Below are positions 6,461 through 13,463 of a stretch of DNA of 13,814 bases, piece by piece. The stretch is from Roseomonas xinghualingensis (lineage in GTDB: Bacteria > Pseudomonadota > Alphaproteobacteria > Acetobacterales > Acetobacteraceae). A program made the position numbers and the translations under genes. Position 1 is the stretch's first letter. Each line of letters begins with the position of its first letter. The notes under the pieces are model-generated. The model was not told the origin of the DNA, made no database searches, and saw only the letters and a list, made by a program, of their open reading frames with translations. The stretch spans positions 1 to 13,814 of the forward strand of contig NZ_JAOXLP010000058.1 in NCBI RefSeq assembly GCF_025791835.1. The letters run 5' to 3'.

Positions 6461-6617
6461 GCGTCGCGCGCCGCGCTGAGTTTGAACAGGTCCATCAAGC
6501 CGCCTTCCACACGAAGTGCCCAAAGCTGCGGGGGCTAGGATCGGCCTCCGGCTTCCGCCATTTAGGCGCGTTCACCGGCGTCTCTAAAGTCCATCAAGCA
6601 GGAATGGAGAGTTGCAA
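6461..6617. promoter_or_regulatory. Divergent promoter region between dehydrogenase and LysR genes
   Basis: This 157-bp gap must hold the promoters of both genes. It contains a widely spaced inverted repeat, TTTAG at 6561-6565 and CTAAA at 6584-6588, of the kind expected for a LysR operator (T-N11-A-type sites), though the arms are only five bases. A GGAGA ribosome-binding site at 6606-6610 serves the ATG at 6618. No clear sigma70 boxes were recognised. Regulation by the adjacent LysR protein is inferred from arrangement. Confidence 0.4.
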
Positions 6618-7517
6618 ATGGCGGAACCCAAGTCCGTGGATCTTCGCGATGTCAGGGCGTTCGTCTCGGCCGTTGAGACTGGTAGCATGGCTCAGGCTGC
6701 GGTGCGTCTCGGCATTGCCAAATCAATCGTTAGCCGCCGGATAAGCCAGTTGGAGAAGGCGTTGGGCGCCGTGATGCTGACACGGATGGCGCGGGGGACC
6801 TCCCTGACCGATGCCGGACGGACCTATTACCTCCGCGCCGCGGCGGCGCTGGCCGAGCTGGAGTCCGCGCAGGAGGCGGTCGGACAATTGACGACCGAGA
6901 TTTCCGGTCAGATGCGCATCTCGGTGCCGCTGGCGTTCGGCGAGCACTGCCTGGCTCCGCTGCTCGCGGACTTCGCGGCGGGCCATCCGAAGATTCAGCT
7001 CGAGATCTGCTTCGAGGATCGCAAGGCCGACCTGATCGGCGAGGGCTACGACCTTGCGCTCCGGATCGGGAACCTGCCCGACTCGAGCCTGATCACACGC
7101 CGGCTCGCCACTGTCCGGGCGGCGGTCGTCGCCAGTCCCGCCTATCTAGATGCGCGCGGCCGCCCGATCCGGCCGGCCGAACTGGCGGGGTATGACGTCA
7201 TCATCTACACGAACGCGACCAACCAGTGGCGTTTCGAAGGGCCGGACGGCTGGGAATATGTCCGGGTTAACCCGCGGCTTCGCACCGACAACGGACAGAT
7301 GATGCTCGCGGCCGCCCGTGCGGGGCTCGGCGTCATCATCCTTCCGTGGTTCATGGCTGAGGGGCCCGTCCAGAAGGGCGAACTCGAGCACGTCCTGCCC
7401 CAGCACTCTCATGAAGGTGGTAGCCTTCACCTCCTGATGCCGCCCGCACGAGCAGGAATCGCGCGCGTGCGGGCGCTGGTGGCCTTCCTCGTGGACAAGT
7501 TCGGGCCCGTGATCTAA
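6618..7517 (+). CDS. LysR-family transcriptional regulator
   Basis: This 299-residue protein is of typical LysR length. Residues about 8-65 are the winged helix-turn-helix: VRAFVSAVETGSMAQAAVRL, then GIAKSIVSRRISQLEKALGA (recognition helix) and LTRMARGTSLTDAGRTYY. The remaining part is the periplasmic-binding-protein-like effector domain (GQMRISVPLAFGEHCLAPLL, YDLALRIGNLPDSSL), the form common among catabolic regulators. The ATG at 6618 has GGAGA seven bases upstream; the TTG at 6612 would only add two residues. It diverges from the alcohol dehydrogenase-metallohydrolase operon, the classical position of a LysR activator, and converges on the pirin gene. The effector molecule is unknown. It is a tetramer-forming DNA-binding protein in related cases. 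Confidence 0.92.
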   Translation: MAEPKSVDLRDVRAFVSAVETGSMAQAAVRLGIAKSIVSRRISQLEKALGAVMLTRMARGTSLTDAGRTYYLRAAAALAELESAQEAVGQLTTEISGQMRISVPLAFGEHCLAPLLADFAAGHPKIQLEICFEDRKADLIGEGYDLALRIGNLPDSSLITRRLATVRAAVVASPAYLDARGRPIRPAELAGYDVIIYTNATNQWRFEGPDGWEYVRVNPRLRTDNGQMMLAAARAGLGVIILPWFMAEGPVQKGELEHVLPQHSHEGGSLHLLMPPARAGIARVRALVAFLVDKFGPVI

Positions 7518-7544
7518 CGGGCCGTTGCTCATCTGCCCGCGTTA
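7515..7544. terminator. Imperfect hairpin spanning both convergent stop codons
   Basis: TAACGGGC (7515-7522) pairs imperfectly with GCCCGCGTTA (7535-7544). The arms contain the TAA of the LysR gene and, on the reverse strand, the TAA of the pirin gene. It could end transcription from both sides, but it lacks a T-run, so support is limited. Confidence 0.35.
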
Positions 7545-8393
7545 GGCGGGGAGGGCCTCCGCGTGCGGGAACTCGCCGTGGCGGTAGCTCCGATAGTAGC
7601 CTTCCAGCTCCTGCGCCGACCCGGCGATGAAGGGGCCGCGGGCGACCACGCGGATGCGCTGGGGCTGACCCGCATATAGCAGCACCCGCGCCCCCGAAGG
7701 GCCGGCCGTCAGCCGCAGCCGGCTCTCGCCCTCCTCGGCAACAGGGTAGGTCCAGCCGACGGACCCTGCGGAGATCACCGACGAGCGATCTCCGACCTGC
7801 GCTTCGCCTTCCAGGCCAACCATGAAGCCGTTGTAGGACGCCGGAAGTTCCTGCTCGAAAACTGTTCCTGGCTTCAGGCGGATGTCGACGAGGGTCACAG
7901 GCACTGCGTTCTTGGTCGTGGCTTCAGCGTCGCCCGAGCGGCCGCTGTAGACCCTGGCCTCGACCCCGGGTTCGCGACGGACCGGCATCTCATCGCACTT
8001 CAGGATCTGGACCCGTGGGTTCATGTTCCTCTCGCGCTCTGGAAGGATCAGCCAGAGCTGGAAGAGCCGCATGCCGGCCGAGACGACCGTGTCCTTGTTG
8101 TGGACGATGCCGCTGCCGGCGGTCATCCACTCGACGTCGCCTTCCTCCACGCGTCCCGCCCCGTCCGCCATGAACCCGTTCAGCATAAAGGTGACCGTCT
8201 CCAGCCCCGCGTGAGGGTGGGCTTCGCCGAACGGACCTGCTGTGGTGATGTGGTCGTCCGCCATCAGAAAGAAGGGATCTGTCGAGGGCAGGTCGCCGGG
8301 TTTGATCACCAAGGCGGCCTTATGTCGATCGCCCCCGAAGCCCGGTCCGAGCGGCGGGATCGTGCTGGTCTCGTTGATCTGTCTGTCACGCAT
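7542..8393 (-). CDS. Pirin-family protein with altered metal-binding motif
   Basis: The 283-residue protein has the pirin double-cupin layout. The first cupin contains FGEAHPHAGLETVTFMLNG (two metal-binding His, residues 59 and 61) and GDVEWMTAGSGIVHNK, the family's key segment with His98. Pirins normally have Glu two residues after this histidine; here it is Lys100. Metal binding may be lost or changed. The second cupin begins near VPVTLVDIRLKPGTVFEQEL. Related proteins act as quercetin dioxygenases or as transcription cofactors, so enzyme or regulator cannot be decided. The ATG at 8393 has GAGG nine bases before it; in-frame ATGs further up (8408 and beyond) give a non-homologous extension. 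The protein appears cytoplasmic, with no signal peptide. Confidence 0.9.
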   Translation of the reverse strand: MRDRQINETSTIPPLGPGFGGDRHKAALVIKPGDLPSTDPFFLMADDHITTAGPFGEAHPHAGLETVTFMLNGFMADGAGRVEEGDVEWMTAGSGIVHNKDTVVSAGMRLFQLWLILPERERNMNPRVQILKCDEMPVRREPGVEARVYSGRSGDAEATTKNAVPVTLVDIRLKPGTVFEQELPASYNGFMVGLEGEAQVGDRSSVISAGSVGWTYPVAEEGESRLRLTAGPSGARVLLYAGQPQRIRVVARGPFIAGSAQELEGYYRSYRHGEFPHAEALPA

Positions 8394-8704
8394 CGTGGTG
8401 GACCTCATCTGGAGCGGAAAATCCGGATCGCGGCAGGGCGTGGATCGCCGCCGACGCCCCAATCAATTGTGGGTTGGCAGACGCTGTGACCAGGCATTGG
8501 CGCACGCAGCTCAGGGTTCTGAATTCCGGAACGCTCCAGTGACGCCCGTCGAGCGTTGATCGGCTGTCGCGCGGCCGCAGGCGGGTTCAGGAGTCATGCC
8601 GTCCCCCTTGCCGCATCCCTCTCTTCTGGGGGCAATGTCACCTTTTCGGCCGCGAGCTCAACCTGAGTCCGCAGGACGGAGCTTAGAGGCGGGCTCAGAC
8701 CGCG
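8394..8704. other. Intergenic region between the pirin gene and the TetR-like fragment
   Basis: This 311-bp gap holds the pirin promoter. An imperfect palindrome GTTC(9)GAAC occurs at 8516-8532 (GTTCTGAATTCCGGAAC) and could be an operator. The right half has stops in the frame of the downstream fragment (TAG at 8684) and no recognisable helix-turn-helix. A reverse-strand frame near 8594-8690 (ending VTLPPEERDAARGTA) looks somewhat protein-like but has no support as a gene. Confidence 0.4.
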
Positions 8705-9061
8705 ATGGCCAGTGGCGAGCGCTGCCTCAACGAACGCGTCAGGGCCCTGGCGGCCGCCTATATCCATTGCATTGACGATAAGACTGACGAGTTCCACGCC
8801 GTGGGATCGGCCTTGGCCGGTAGCGAAGAGAAGGCCGCCGTGTTCCAAGAACTGCTCGATAACAGCGTCCGGATGTTCGTCGCGGTGTTGGTGCCTCACA
8901 ACATCTTGCCGGCACATGAACTGGAGCGCCGCTGCATCGGCTTGGTCGGCGCGGGCGAGGCGCTGTCGGCCGCGCTGATGCGGAACCATTTCAGCGAGGC
9001 CGAAGCTGTCAGAGTTTTCGCGTTGTTGATCAAGGGTGGATTGCTCGTGTCCGCGGAGTGA
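8705..9061 (+). CDS. Probable TetR/AcrR regulator C-terminal domain, lacking the DNA-binding half
   Basis: The 118-residue frame is all helix-like and has a normal GC-rich codon pattern. Segments such as ERVRALAAAYIHCIDDKTDE, ALAGSEEKAAVFQELLDNSV and RCIGLVGAGEALSAALM look like the ligand-binding domain of TetR-type regulators. TetR proteins are about 190-220 residues, and the N-terminal helix-turn-helix of about 50 residues is absent. The in-frame codon 21 bases upstream is TAG, and no helix-turn-helix is visible in other frames. The gene is therefore likely a truncated regulator. A short ligand-binding-like protein without a DNA-binding domain is a less likely alternative. I see no strong ribosome-binding site before the ATG at 8705. 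Family assignment is by fold-like pattern and is moderate. Confidence 0.5.
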   Translation: MASGERCLNERVRALAAAYIHCIDDKTDEFHAVGSALAGSEEKAAVFQELLDNSVRMFVAVLVPHNILPAHELERRCIGLVGAGEALSAALMRNHFSEAEAVRVFALLIKGGLLVSAE

Positions 9062-9122
9062 TGTGCATGGCACGCTGAGCGTTTGGGGATTTCGGTTTCA
9101 TCCAGCTCCAGGCTGCATGGGC

Positions 9123-9150
9123 CGCCGCCGGAGGGCTGTCTCCGGCGGCG
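9123..9150. terminator. Strong GC hairpin between convergent genes
   Basis: CGCCGCCGGAG (9123-9133) pairs perfectly with CTCCGGCGGCG (9140-9150) over a six-base loop. It lies 61 bases after the TetR-like gene and about 100 bases past the reverse-strand hydrolase stop, a fitting place for a two-way terminator. The T-run is weak (TCGTTGG), so strength in vivo is uncertain. Confidence 0.55.
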
Positions 9151-9249
9151 CGCGTCGTTGGAAAGCCTCGGCCTTCCTTTCCGGTCACCGAGCCTCACGA
9201 GTTCGACCGATCTCCCCGCCATGCTTCCGGATGACAGGGAGGCTGTTCG

Positions 9250-10221
9250 TCAGGCTGGCAGGAAGCGGCGAATGATACTAGCGATCTCCCGGTGGTGAGT
9301 TTCCAGGGCGAAGTGCCCGGTGTCGAGCAGATGCACCTCGGCCTTCGGCAGGTCACGCTGATAGGCCTCGGCTCCCGCGGGCAGGAAATACGGGTCGTTC
9401 CTGCCCCAGACGGCCAGCAGCGGCGGCTGGTGCTGCCGGAAGTAGTTCTGGAAGGCAGGATAAAGCGCGACATTCGTCCGATAGCTCAGGATGAGGCCGA
9501 GTTGGATGTCGTCTGCCTCCGCACGATGCATGAAGAACTGGTCGAGCGTGTAGCCATCTGGGCCGACACGCCCTGCCGGCGCGCCCTGCTCATACTGGGC
9601 ACGGATGAACTCGTCGGTCAGCGCGGCGCGGCAGCGGGCACGGTTTTCCTCTGTCGGCTCGCGCCAATAGGCCTGCCAGGCCTCCCACTCGGTGCTCAGC
9701 CCCTCCAGATAGGCGTTGCCATTCTGCGAGATGATCGCGGCCACCCGCTCGGGCTGCGTCATGGCCAGCCTCAGCCCCACGGGCGCACCGTAATCGAAGA
9801 TATAGAGCGCATAGCGATTCAGGCCGATGGCATCGACGAACTGGCCGGTGACCTCAGCCAGATTGTCGAAGCTATAGTCGAAGCTTCCGCGTCCTGGCGC
9901 CCTGGTCAGGCCGAAGCCGGGGAAGTCCGGTGCGATCACGCGGTAACGGCTCGCGAGCAGCGGGATCAGGTCGCGAAACATGTGGCTGCTGGTGGGGAAG
10001 CCGTGCAGCAGCAGAATGACCGGCGCATCGGCCGGGCCTGCCGCGCGGTAGAAGACCTCCACGGGGCCGACCTTTTGGGTGCCGTACTGAACTTCAAGCA
10101 TCGTCGTCTCCGTTAAGGGTGCCGGATGGGCGGAGGCCGGCGCTAAAGGAACTGCGGCCGGAGCCACTGCCGTGGTGAGCAGCAGCGCGCGGCGCTGAAG
10201 CGCTGAAATCGTTTGGTTCAT
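9250..10221 (-). CDS. Exported alpha/beta hydrolase with Asp nucleophile (epoxide hydrolase/dehalogenase type)
   Basis: The 323-residue protein has the alpha/beta hydrolase core: HGFPTSSHMF at residues 73-82 (oxyanion HGFP), DFPGFG at 99-104, and the nucleophile elbow IFDYGAPVG with Asp143 in place of the usual Ser. Asp276 (WGRNDPYF) and His303 (DTGHFALE) complete the triad. An Asp nucleophile is typical of epoxide hydrolases, haloalkane dehalogenases and fluoroacetate dehalogenases. The N-terminus (residues 1-31) has a twin-Arg (RR at 10-11), a hydrophobic stretch and an Ala-x-Ala-type cleavage site (ASAHP), so export by Tat or Sec is likely. Met41 would begin a cytoplasmic form. The ATG at 10221 follows a GAGAGA sequence. 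The gene diverges from a broken LysR gene, which may have been its regulator. Confidence 0.9.
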   Translation of the reverse strand: MNQTISALQRRALLLTTAVAPAAVPLAPASAHPAPLTETTMLEVQYGTQKVGPVEVFYRAAGPADAPVILLLHGFPTSSHMFRDLIPLLASRYRVIAPDFPGFGLTRAPGRGSFDYSFDNLAEVTGQFVDAIGLNRYALYIFDYGAPVGLRLAMTQPERVAAIISQNGNAYLEGLSTEWEAWQAYWREPTEENRARCRAALTDEFIRAQYEQGAPAGRVGPDGYTLDQFFMHRAEADDIQLGLILSYRTNVALYPAFQNYFRQHQPPLLAVWGRNDPYFLPAGAEAYQRDLPKAEVHLLDTGHFALETHHREIASIIRRFLPA

Positions 10222-10253
10222 GTCGTCATCTCTCTGCGACAGAGCCAGAACTA

Positions 10254-10291
10254 GTCACTTGCATGTAACGGCAGAATGCGCGTTATGTGAC
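10254..10291. promoter_or_regulatory. Nested inverted repeats between the hydrolase and LysR genes
   Basis: GTCAC (10254-10258) faces GTGAC (10287-10291), and inside it TAACG (10266-10270) faces CGTTA (10281-10285). The two dyads are centred three bases apart. LysR operators are often found in such divergent gaps. The GTG at 10287 lies inside this dyad, which argues against it being the LysR start. Confidence 0.4.
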
Positions 10292-10316
10292 CTTCTCGAT
10301 TTCAGGAACTGAAACA

Positions 10317-11234
10317 ATCGACCGGCTGGACGCGATGGAAATGGCTGTCGCCGCCATCGACGAAGGCTCGCTCGCCGCTGCTGCCCGGCGCTTCGGCCGC
10401 TCGGCGGCGGCGGCCACACGCGCCATTGCTCTCCTGGAAGACGCCGCGGGGGAAACGCTGTTGCTGCGCTCCACGCGCGGCTTACGTCTGACCGAAGCGG
10501 GCGAGCGTCATGCAGCCATTTGGCGTGAGGTTCTGGCGAGGCTCGCCGAGACACGAAAGCAACAGGCGCCGAACATTATCAGCGGCACGCTGGTACTGAC
10601 GGCGCCGGAGTTGTTCGGGCGGCTGAAGGTGGCGCCGGTGCTGGAGTCATTCCTCGACCTGCATCCCGGAGTCCAGGCGCGGGCGCTGCTCCTGAATCGC
10701 ATGGTTGATATGGTCGGCGAAGGCGTGGATGTCGCAATCCGGCTTGCGCATCTGCAGGATAGTAGCCTGGCTTCGGTGAAGCTGGGCGAGGTGCGGCAGG
10801 TCGTTTGTGCTTCACCTGCCTATCTCGCCAGCCACGGGCTGCCGAGGGAGCCGGCGGAACTGCCCGGTCATCGCTGCATCGGCGTGAACCCGGACGGAAG
10901 CCGCCAGCTCTGGACGTTCCGGCAGAGAGCTGGCAGCGTGCGGACGCGCTCGGTCTAGGTGCAGGCGCAGTTGTCGATCACGAGCGTCGGCGCAGCGCTT
11001 GATGCGGCACTCCGGGGGAGGGGGCTGGTGCGCACTCTCTCCTATCAGGTGGCCGAGAAACTGGCGAATGGCCAGTTGCAACGGGTTCTCACCTCCTTCG
11101 AACCGGAGGCGGTTCCGGTGAACATGATCTTTCGACCCAATCCGCGGCGCTGGTCGCCGGTGCGCGCCTTTGTCGATCATGCCGTGTCGATCCTACGACG
11201 CGAACTGGGGGGGACGATCACAGTCGTCGATTAG
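10317..11234 (+). pseudogene. LysR-family regulator interrupted by an in-frame amber codon
   Basis: From codon 10317 on, the frame reads as a full LysR protein of about 305 residues: an N-terminal helix-turn-helix (AVAAIDEGSLAAAARRFGRS and ALLEDAAGETLLLRSTRG) and an effector-binding domain (APELFGRLKVAPVLESFLDL and VDVAIRLAHLQDSSLASVKL). A TAG at 10956-10958 interrupts it at codon 214, and the same frame continues to a TAG at 11232-11234 with the normal C-terminus (SPVRAFVDHAVSILRREL). The position where relatives have the start ATG (MDRLDAM) is ATC here, with AGGA nine bases upstream (10304-10307). A GTG at 10287 would add ten residues and has no ribosome-binding site. So both start and reading frame look decayed unless rare initiation and readthrough occur. 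Confidence 0.75.
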
Positions 11235-11628
11235 GCTGCCGAGTCAATCAGGTGAGCCAAAAGCAAACGGCGCCAACTGGCTTCTTGTCCAAATCACGGC
11301 GTGGCCAGCGAGCGGGTTCACCATCAGTATCCCTCTCTCGGGCGCGAGAGAACCACAAAGACGTTCCTCTTCGCGCGACGCAGTTAGTCGCTTAGCGGCA
11401 CTACTGAGCCGTAACTTCTAATGCTACCGGATCGCCGGCCAAGAGGTGGAGTTTCGGGTACGCCAGATCCTCGCCGTAAACAGCAGTGGCGTTGATCAGC
11501 CAGCTGGCGAAGTCGTTCGACGTGTCGACCATTCCGATGAATGTGGCGGAGAAGAGCCGATCCGGTCAAATATTCCGCGCTTGACCCGGGCCGCCTTGGC
11601 GCCTGATCTTTCAACAAGGAGCAATGCT
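11235..11628. other. 394-bp gap between the broken LysR and the NTF2-like gene
   Basis: This stretch must contain the promoter of the NTF2-like gene and a ribosome-binding site AAGGAG (11616-11621). On the reverse strand, 11401-11565 has an uninterrupted GC3-rich frame that may be a gene remnant. The rest (11235-11400) shows many short repeats of no clear type and no gene I can support. Confidence 0.5.
11401..11565 (-). pseudogene. Possible coding remnant of unknown family
   Basis: From after a TGA at 11566-11568 to a TAG at 11401-11403, 55 codons read, in part, RLFSATFIGMVDTSNDFASW and then LINATAVYGEDLAYPKLHL. Third codon positions are mostly G or C, as in the real genes here, and residue use is protein-like. 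I do not recognise a family. A start at the Met 11532 would give about 43 residues and has no clear ribosome-binding site. It may be the end of a deleted gene, or a chance frame in GC-rich DNA. Confidence 0.25.
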
Positions 11629-12090
11629 ATGTCTATGACCGCCGTAGAAGTGATGCAGGCGATCCTCGCCGATCCGAAGAACCTCGACAACGTGGCGAAG
11701 TACACGACGCCCGACGTCACCTACGTCTCGCTCAACTACGACAATCCCGATCTGAAGCGCGTGATGCCGTGGTGCGGCACCCAGCACGGCCCGGAGGTAA
11801 TCGTGAAGACCTTTGTCGATGTCAATCGCTATTGGGGTGTCGAAGCGTTCGAGCCGCGTGCCACCTTCGGCGACGGCGAGAATGCCGCGATGTTCGGCAG
11901 CTTCACCTATCGCTCCACCGTACTCGGCAAGCAGGTAACCTCACCGTTCGCGGTCTACGCTAAGGTCGTCGACGGGAAGTGCAGCTATCTCCAGTTCATG
12001 GAAGATACGTTGGCTACGACTGAGAGCTTCCGCAAGGGGGGCGAGTGGACGATCCACAGTGATCCAGAGGGGGTCGAAATCTCTATCTGA
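11629..12090 (+). CDS. NTF2/SnoaL-like protein
   Basis: The 153-residue protein has the size and pattern of the nuclear transport factor 2-like fold: an N-terminal helical part (MTAVEVMQAILADPKNLDNV), a strand with the typical VAKYTTPDVTYVSLN, the middle segment TFVDVNRYWGVEAFEPRATF and GENAAMFGSFTYRSTVLGKQ, and a C-terminal strand with YAKVVDGKCSYLQFMEDTLA. Members include delta5-3-ketosteroid isomerase, scytalone dehydratase and SnoaL cyclases, but many are uncharacterised binding or isomerase-like proteins, so the reaction is open. The ATG at 11629 has a clear AAGGAG seven bases before it; the frame upstream to 11446 is not coding. It has no signal peptide. Its neighbours suggest a role in metabolism of a small organic compound. 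Confidence 0.85.
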   Translation: MSMTAVEVMQAILADPKNLDNVAKYTTPDVTYVSLNYDNPDLKRVMPWCGTQHGPEVIVKTFVDVNRYWGVEAFEPRATFGDGENAAMFGSFTYRSTVLGKQVTSPFAVYAKVVDGKCSYLQFMEDTLATTESFRKGGEWTIHSDPEGVEISI

Positions 12091-12110
12091 CGCGTTCAAC
12101 CGGTCTCGTC

Positions 12111-12135
12111 GGTTCTGTCAGCTCTCGCGCCAGAG
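12111..12135 (+). repeat. Terminal inverted repeat of the zinc-ribbon IS6 element
   Basis: It begins GGTTCTGTCAGCTC and pairs with 13065-13089 at 20 of 25 positions; 13 of its first 14 bases also match the stranded terminus at 3699-3712. Confidence 0.8.
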
Positions 12136-12165
12136 CTGCCGTCGCACGCCGGTTAGCGTGTCAGC

Positions 12166-12992
12166 CTATCCTACCTTGAGGAGGGCGAGCGCGGCTGTGG
12201 CACGACGGAGGTGAAGGAAGCGACAGCGACTGGCGGAGACAGAATGGTTGTGACGGGTGCACGGGCGGAGGTAGTTGCGGAGTTCGTCGTGGCTGCGGCA
12301 GCAGCGTTCTGCTGAGGTGAAGCTCTTGAACCCGCGCATACATCGGATGCGGCCTTTTACGCCGCGGTGATTTTGCTCAAGCCTGTTGTTCTTGAATGCG
12401 CTGTTGCGGTGAAGAACCCGCTTGCCCAGCGTTGAGCGGATCGCGCGTGGGTAGGAGCCATTCCCGTCCGTGGTGACCTGGTCGGGGACCATGCCTGTGG
12501 CCGACGTGGCCGTGCGGAACAACGCCTTGGCTGCCGCCATGTCGCGATGCTCGCTCAGCATGGTGTCGACCAGGTCGCCGTTCCGGTCGATCGCTCGATA
12601 CAGGTAGCCCAGCGGCCTCGGACCTTCAGGTAGGTTTCGTCAACGTGCCAGGAGCGGAGGGCGGCGCCGCCCGTCCCGCGCCGGCGTTGGCGCAGTTCAC
12701 CCGCGAGAACCGGTGCGAGCTTGGCTTCCCATCCCCAGACAGCCTCGTGGCTAAAAACGATGCCGCGGAGGAGGAACATCTCCGCCAGATCCCGAAGGGT
12801 GAGGCGGTAGCGCAGGCGCCACAGCACCACCAAAGGAATCACGTCGCTCGGGTACTGTGCCCGGTTCAGTACCCCCGAGCTGCGCTCGTTGAACCCTCGG
12901 CCGCAGGCAAGGCAGCGAAAGCGCCGGTAACCCTGGGCCGTACGATCCCGCCGCTCAACCACCTCGGCAGAACCGCAGTCCACGCACTCCAT
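12166..12992 (-). pseudogene. IS6-family transposase with zinc ribbon, frameshifted
   Basis: The N-terminal part starts at the ATG at 12992, after GGGAG six bases upstream, and has a four-Cys zinc ribbon (Cys3, Cys6, Cys27, Cys30). A helix-turn-helix-like region follows, then the first catalytic Asp in SWHVDETYLKVRGRW. One base is missing at about 12607-12609 between codons for Trp and Tyr, which ends the frame in a wrong C-terminus. The second Asp (QVTTDGNGSYPRA) and the Glu (KNNRLEQNHRGVKGR) are read in the next frame, from about 12606 to 12166. The whole would be about 275 residues. Both pieces are otherwise well kept, so the mutation looks recent. Programmed frameshifting is not known for this family, and no slippery heptamer is seen. 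Confidence 0.85.
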
Positions 12993-13064
12993 CACAGGCT
13001 CCCAGCCGTCCCTTACCCCGTCAGGAACCTATCCAGACCTGCCTCCGCTCGCCAATCCGAGCAT

Positions 13065-13089
13065 CCCTGGCACGAGCTCTGACAGATCC
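13065..13089 (-). repeat. Terminal inverted repeat of the zinc-ribbon IS6 element
   Basis: Read on the reverse strand it begins GGATCTGTCAGAGCTCG and pairs with 12111-12135. It directly joins the CoA-transferase remnant. Confidence 0.8.
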
Positions 13090-13356
13090 CTGCGGCCCCA
13101 GCCGCGGACGCAACATCGGCGTCACGAGACCGAGATGCCGGACCTGGGGATCGGCGAAGACCTGGTCGATGGTGTTGATCGGGCCGCAGGGAATGCCGGC
13201 GGTGTCCAGCACCTCCACCCAGTGCAGGCTCGTATGGACCCAGCGGCCTGCCGATGTGTAGCGCTGGAAACGCGCGATCGGCCCAAGCCTGCGCTCGCAG
13301 AGCGATGGACGCCAAGCGACCGAGGTAGCGATCGCTGCCGCGGCGCTCAACCGCAT
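13090..13356 (-). pseudogene. CaiB/BaiF-type CoA-transferase remnant
   Basis: The reverse strand encodes the hallmark C-terminal segment of family III CoA-transferases: VEVLDTAGIPCGPINTIDQV and then FADPQVRHLGLV. This corresponds to the last third of a protein of about 400 residues. The frame then runs into the IS6 end at 13089, so the C-terminal tail was replaced by IS-derived residues. Upstream (towards 13356), similarity becomes patchy (ATSVAWRPSLCERRLGPI), as if small frameshifts had occurred, and the catalytic Asp region is missing. This is a decayed fragment. Intact enzymes move CoA between carboxylic acids, which would match a catabolic setting, but this one cannot act. Confidence 0.75.
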
Positions 13357-13463
13357 GTTGGACCTGGGGCGCCTGAACTAAGTCTGCATCGCATGATCCA
13401 ACATCCGGGCTGGGCTTAGCGCGTCTTCACCGCCGATCCCTGCACCACACTCTCGTTGATCAT

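Larger units (their letters stand above)
12111..13089 (-). mobile_element. IS6-family insertion sequence with N-terminal zinc ribbon, inactive
   Basis: A 979-bp element has terminal inverted repeats of which 20 of 25 bases match: from 12111, GGTTCTGTCAGCTCTCG, and from 13089 on the reverse strand GGATCTGTCAGAGCTCG. The transposase is frameshifted. The eight outer bases (GTCTCGTC and CTGCGGCC) do not match, so a target duplication is absent. The right end adjoins a CoA-transferase remnant and the left end follows the NTF2-like gene by 20 bases. Confidence 0.85.

Noticed and set aside
6461..6523. TTG start 21 codons upstream for the alcohol dehydrogenase
   Set aside because: The extra residues do not resemble the family N-terminus and would enter the regulatory region.
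8594..9073. Reverse 159-residue frame
   Set aside because: It is antisense to the TetR-like frame, which has better codon use and helix patterns; only its tail looks protein-like.
9292..10116. 274-residue forward frame opposite the alpha/beta hydrolase
   Set aside because: It is the antisense of a gene with a full catalytic triad and shows no domain.
11446..11628. Upstream extension of the NTF2-like frame
   Set aside because: A strong AAGGAG site serves the ATG at 11629, and the extension has no similarity to the family.
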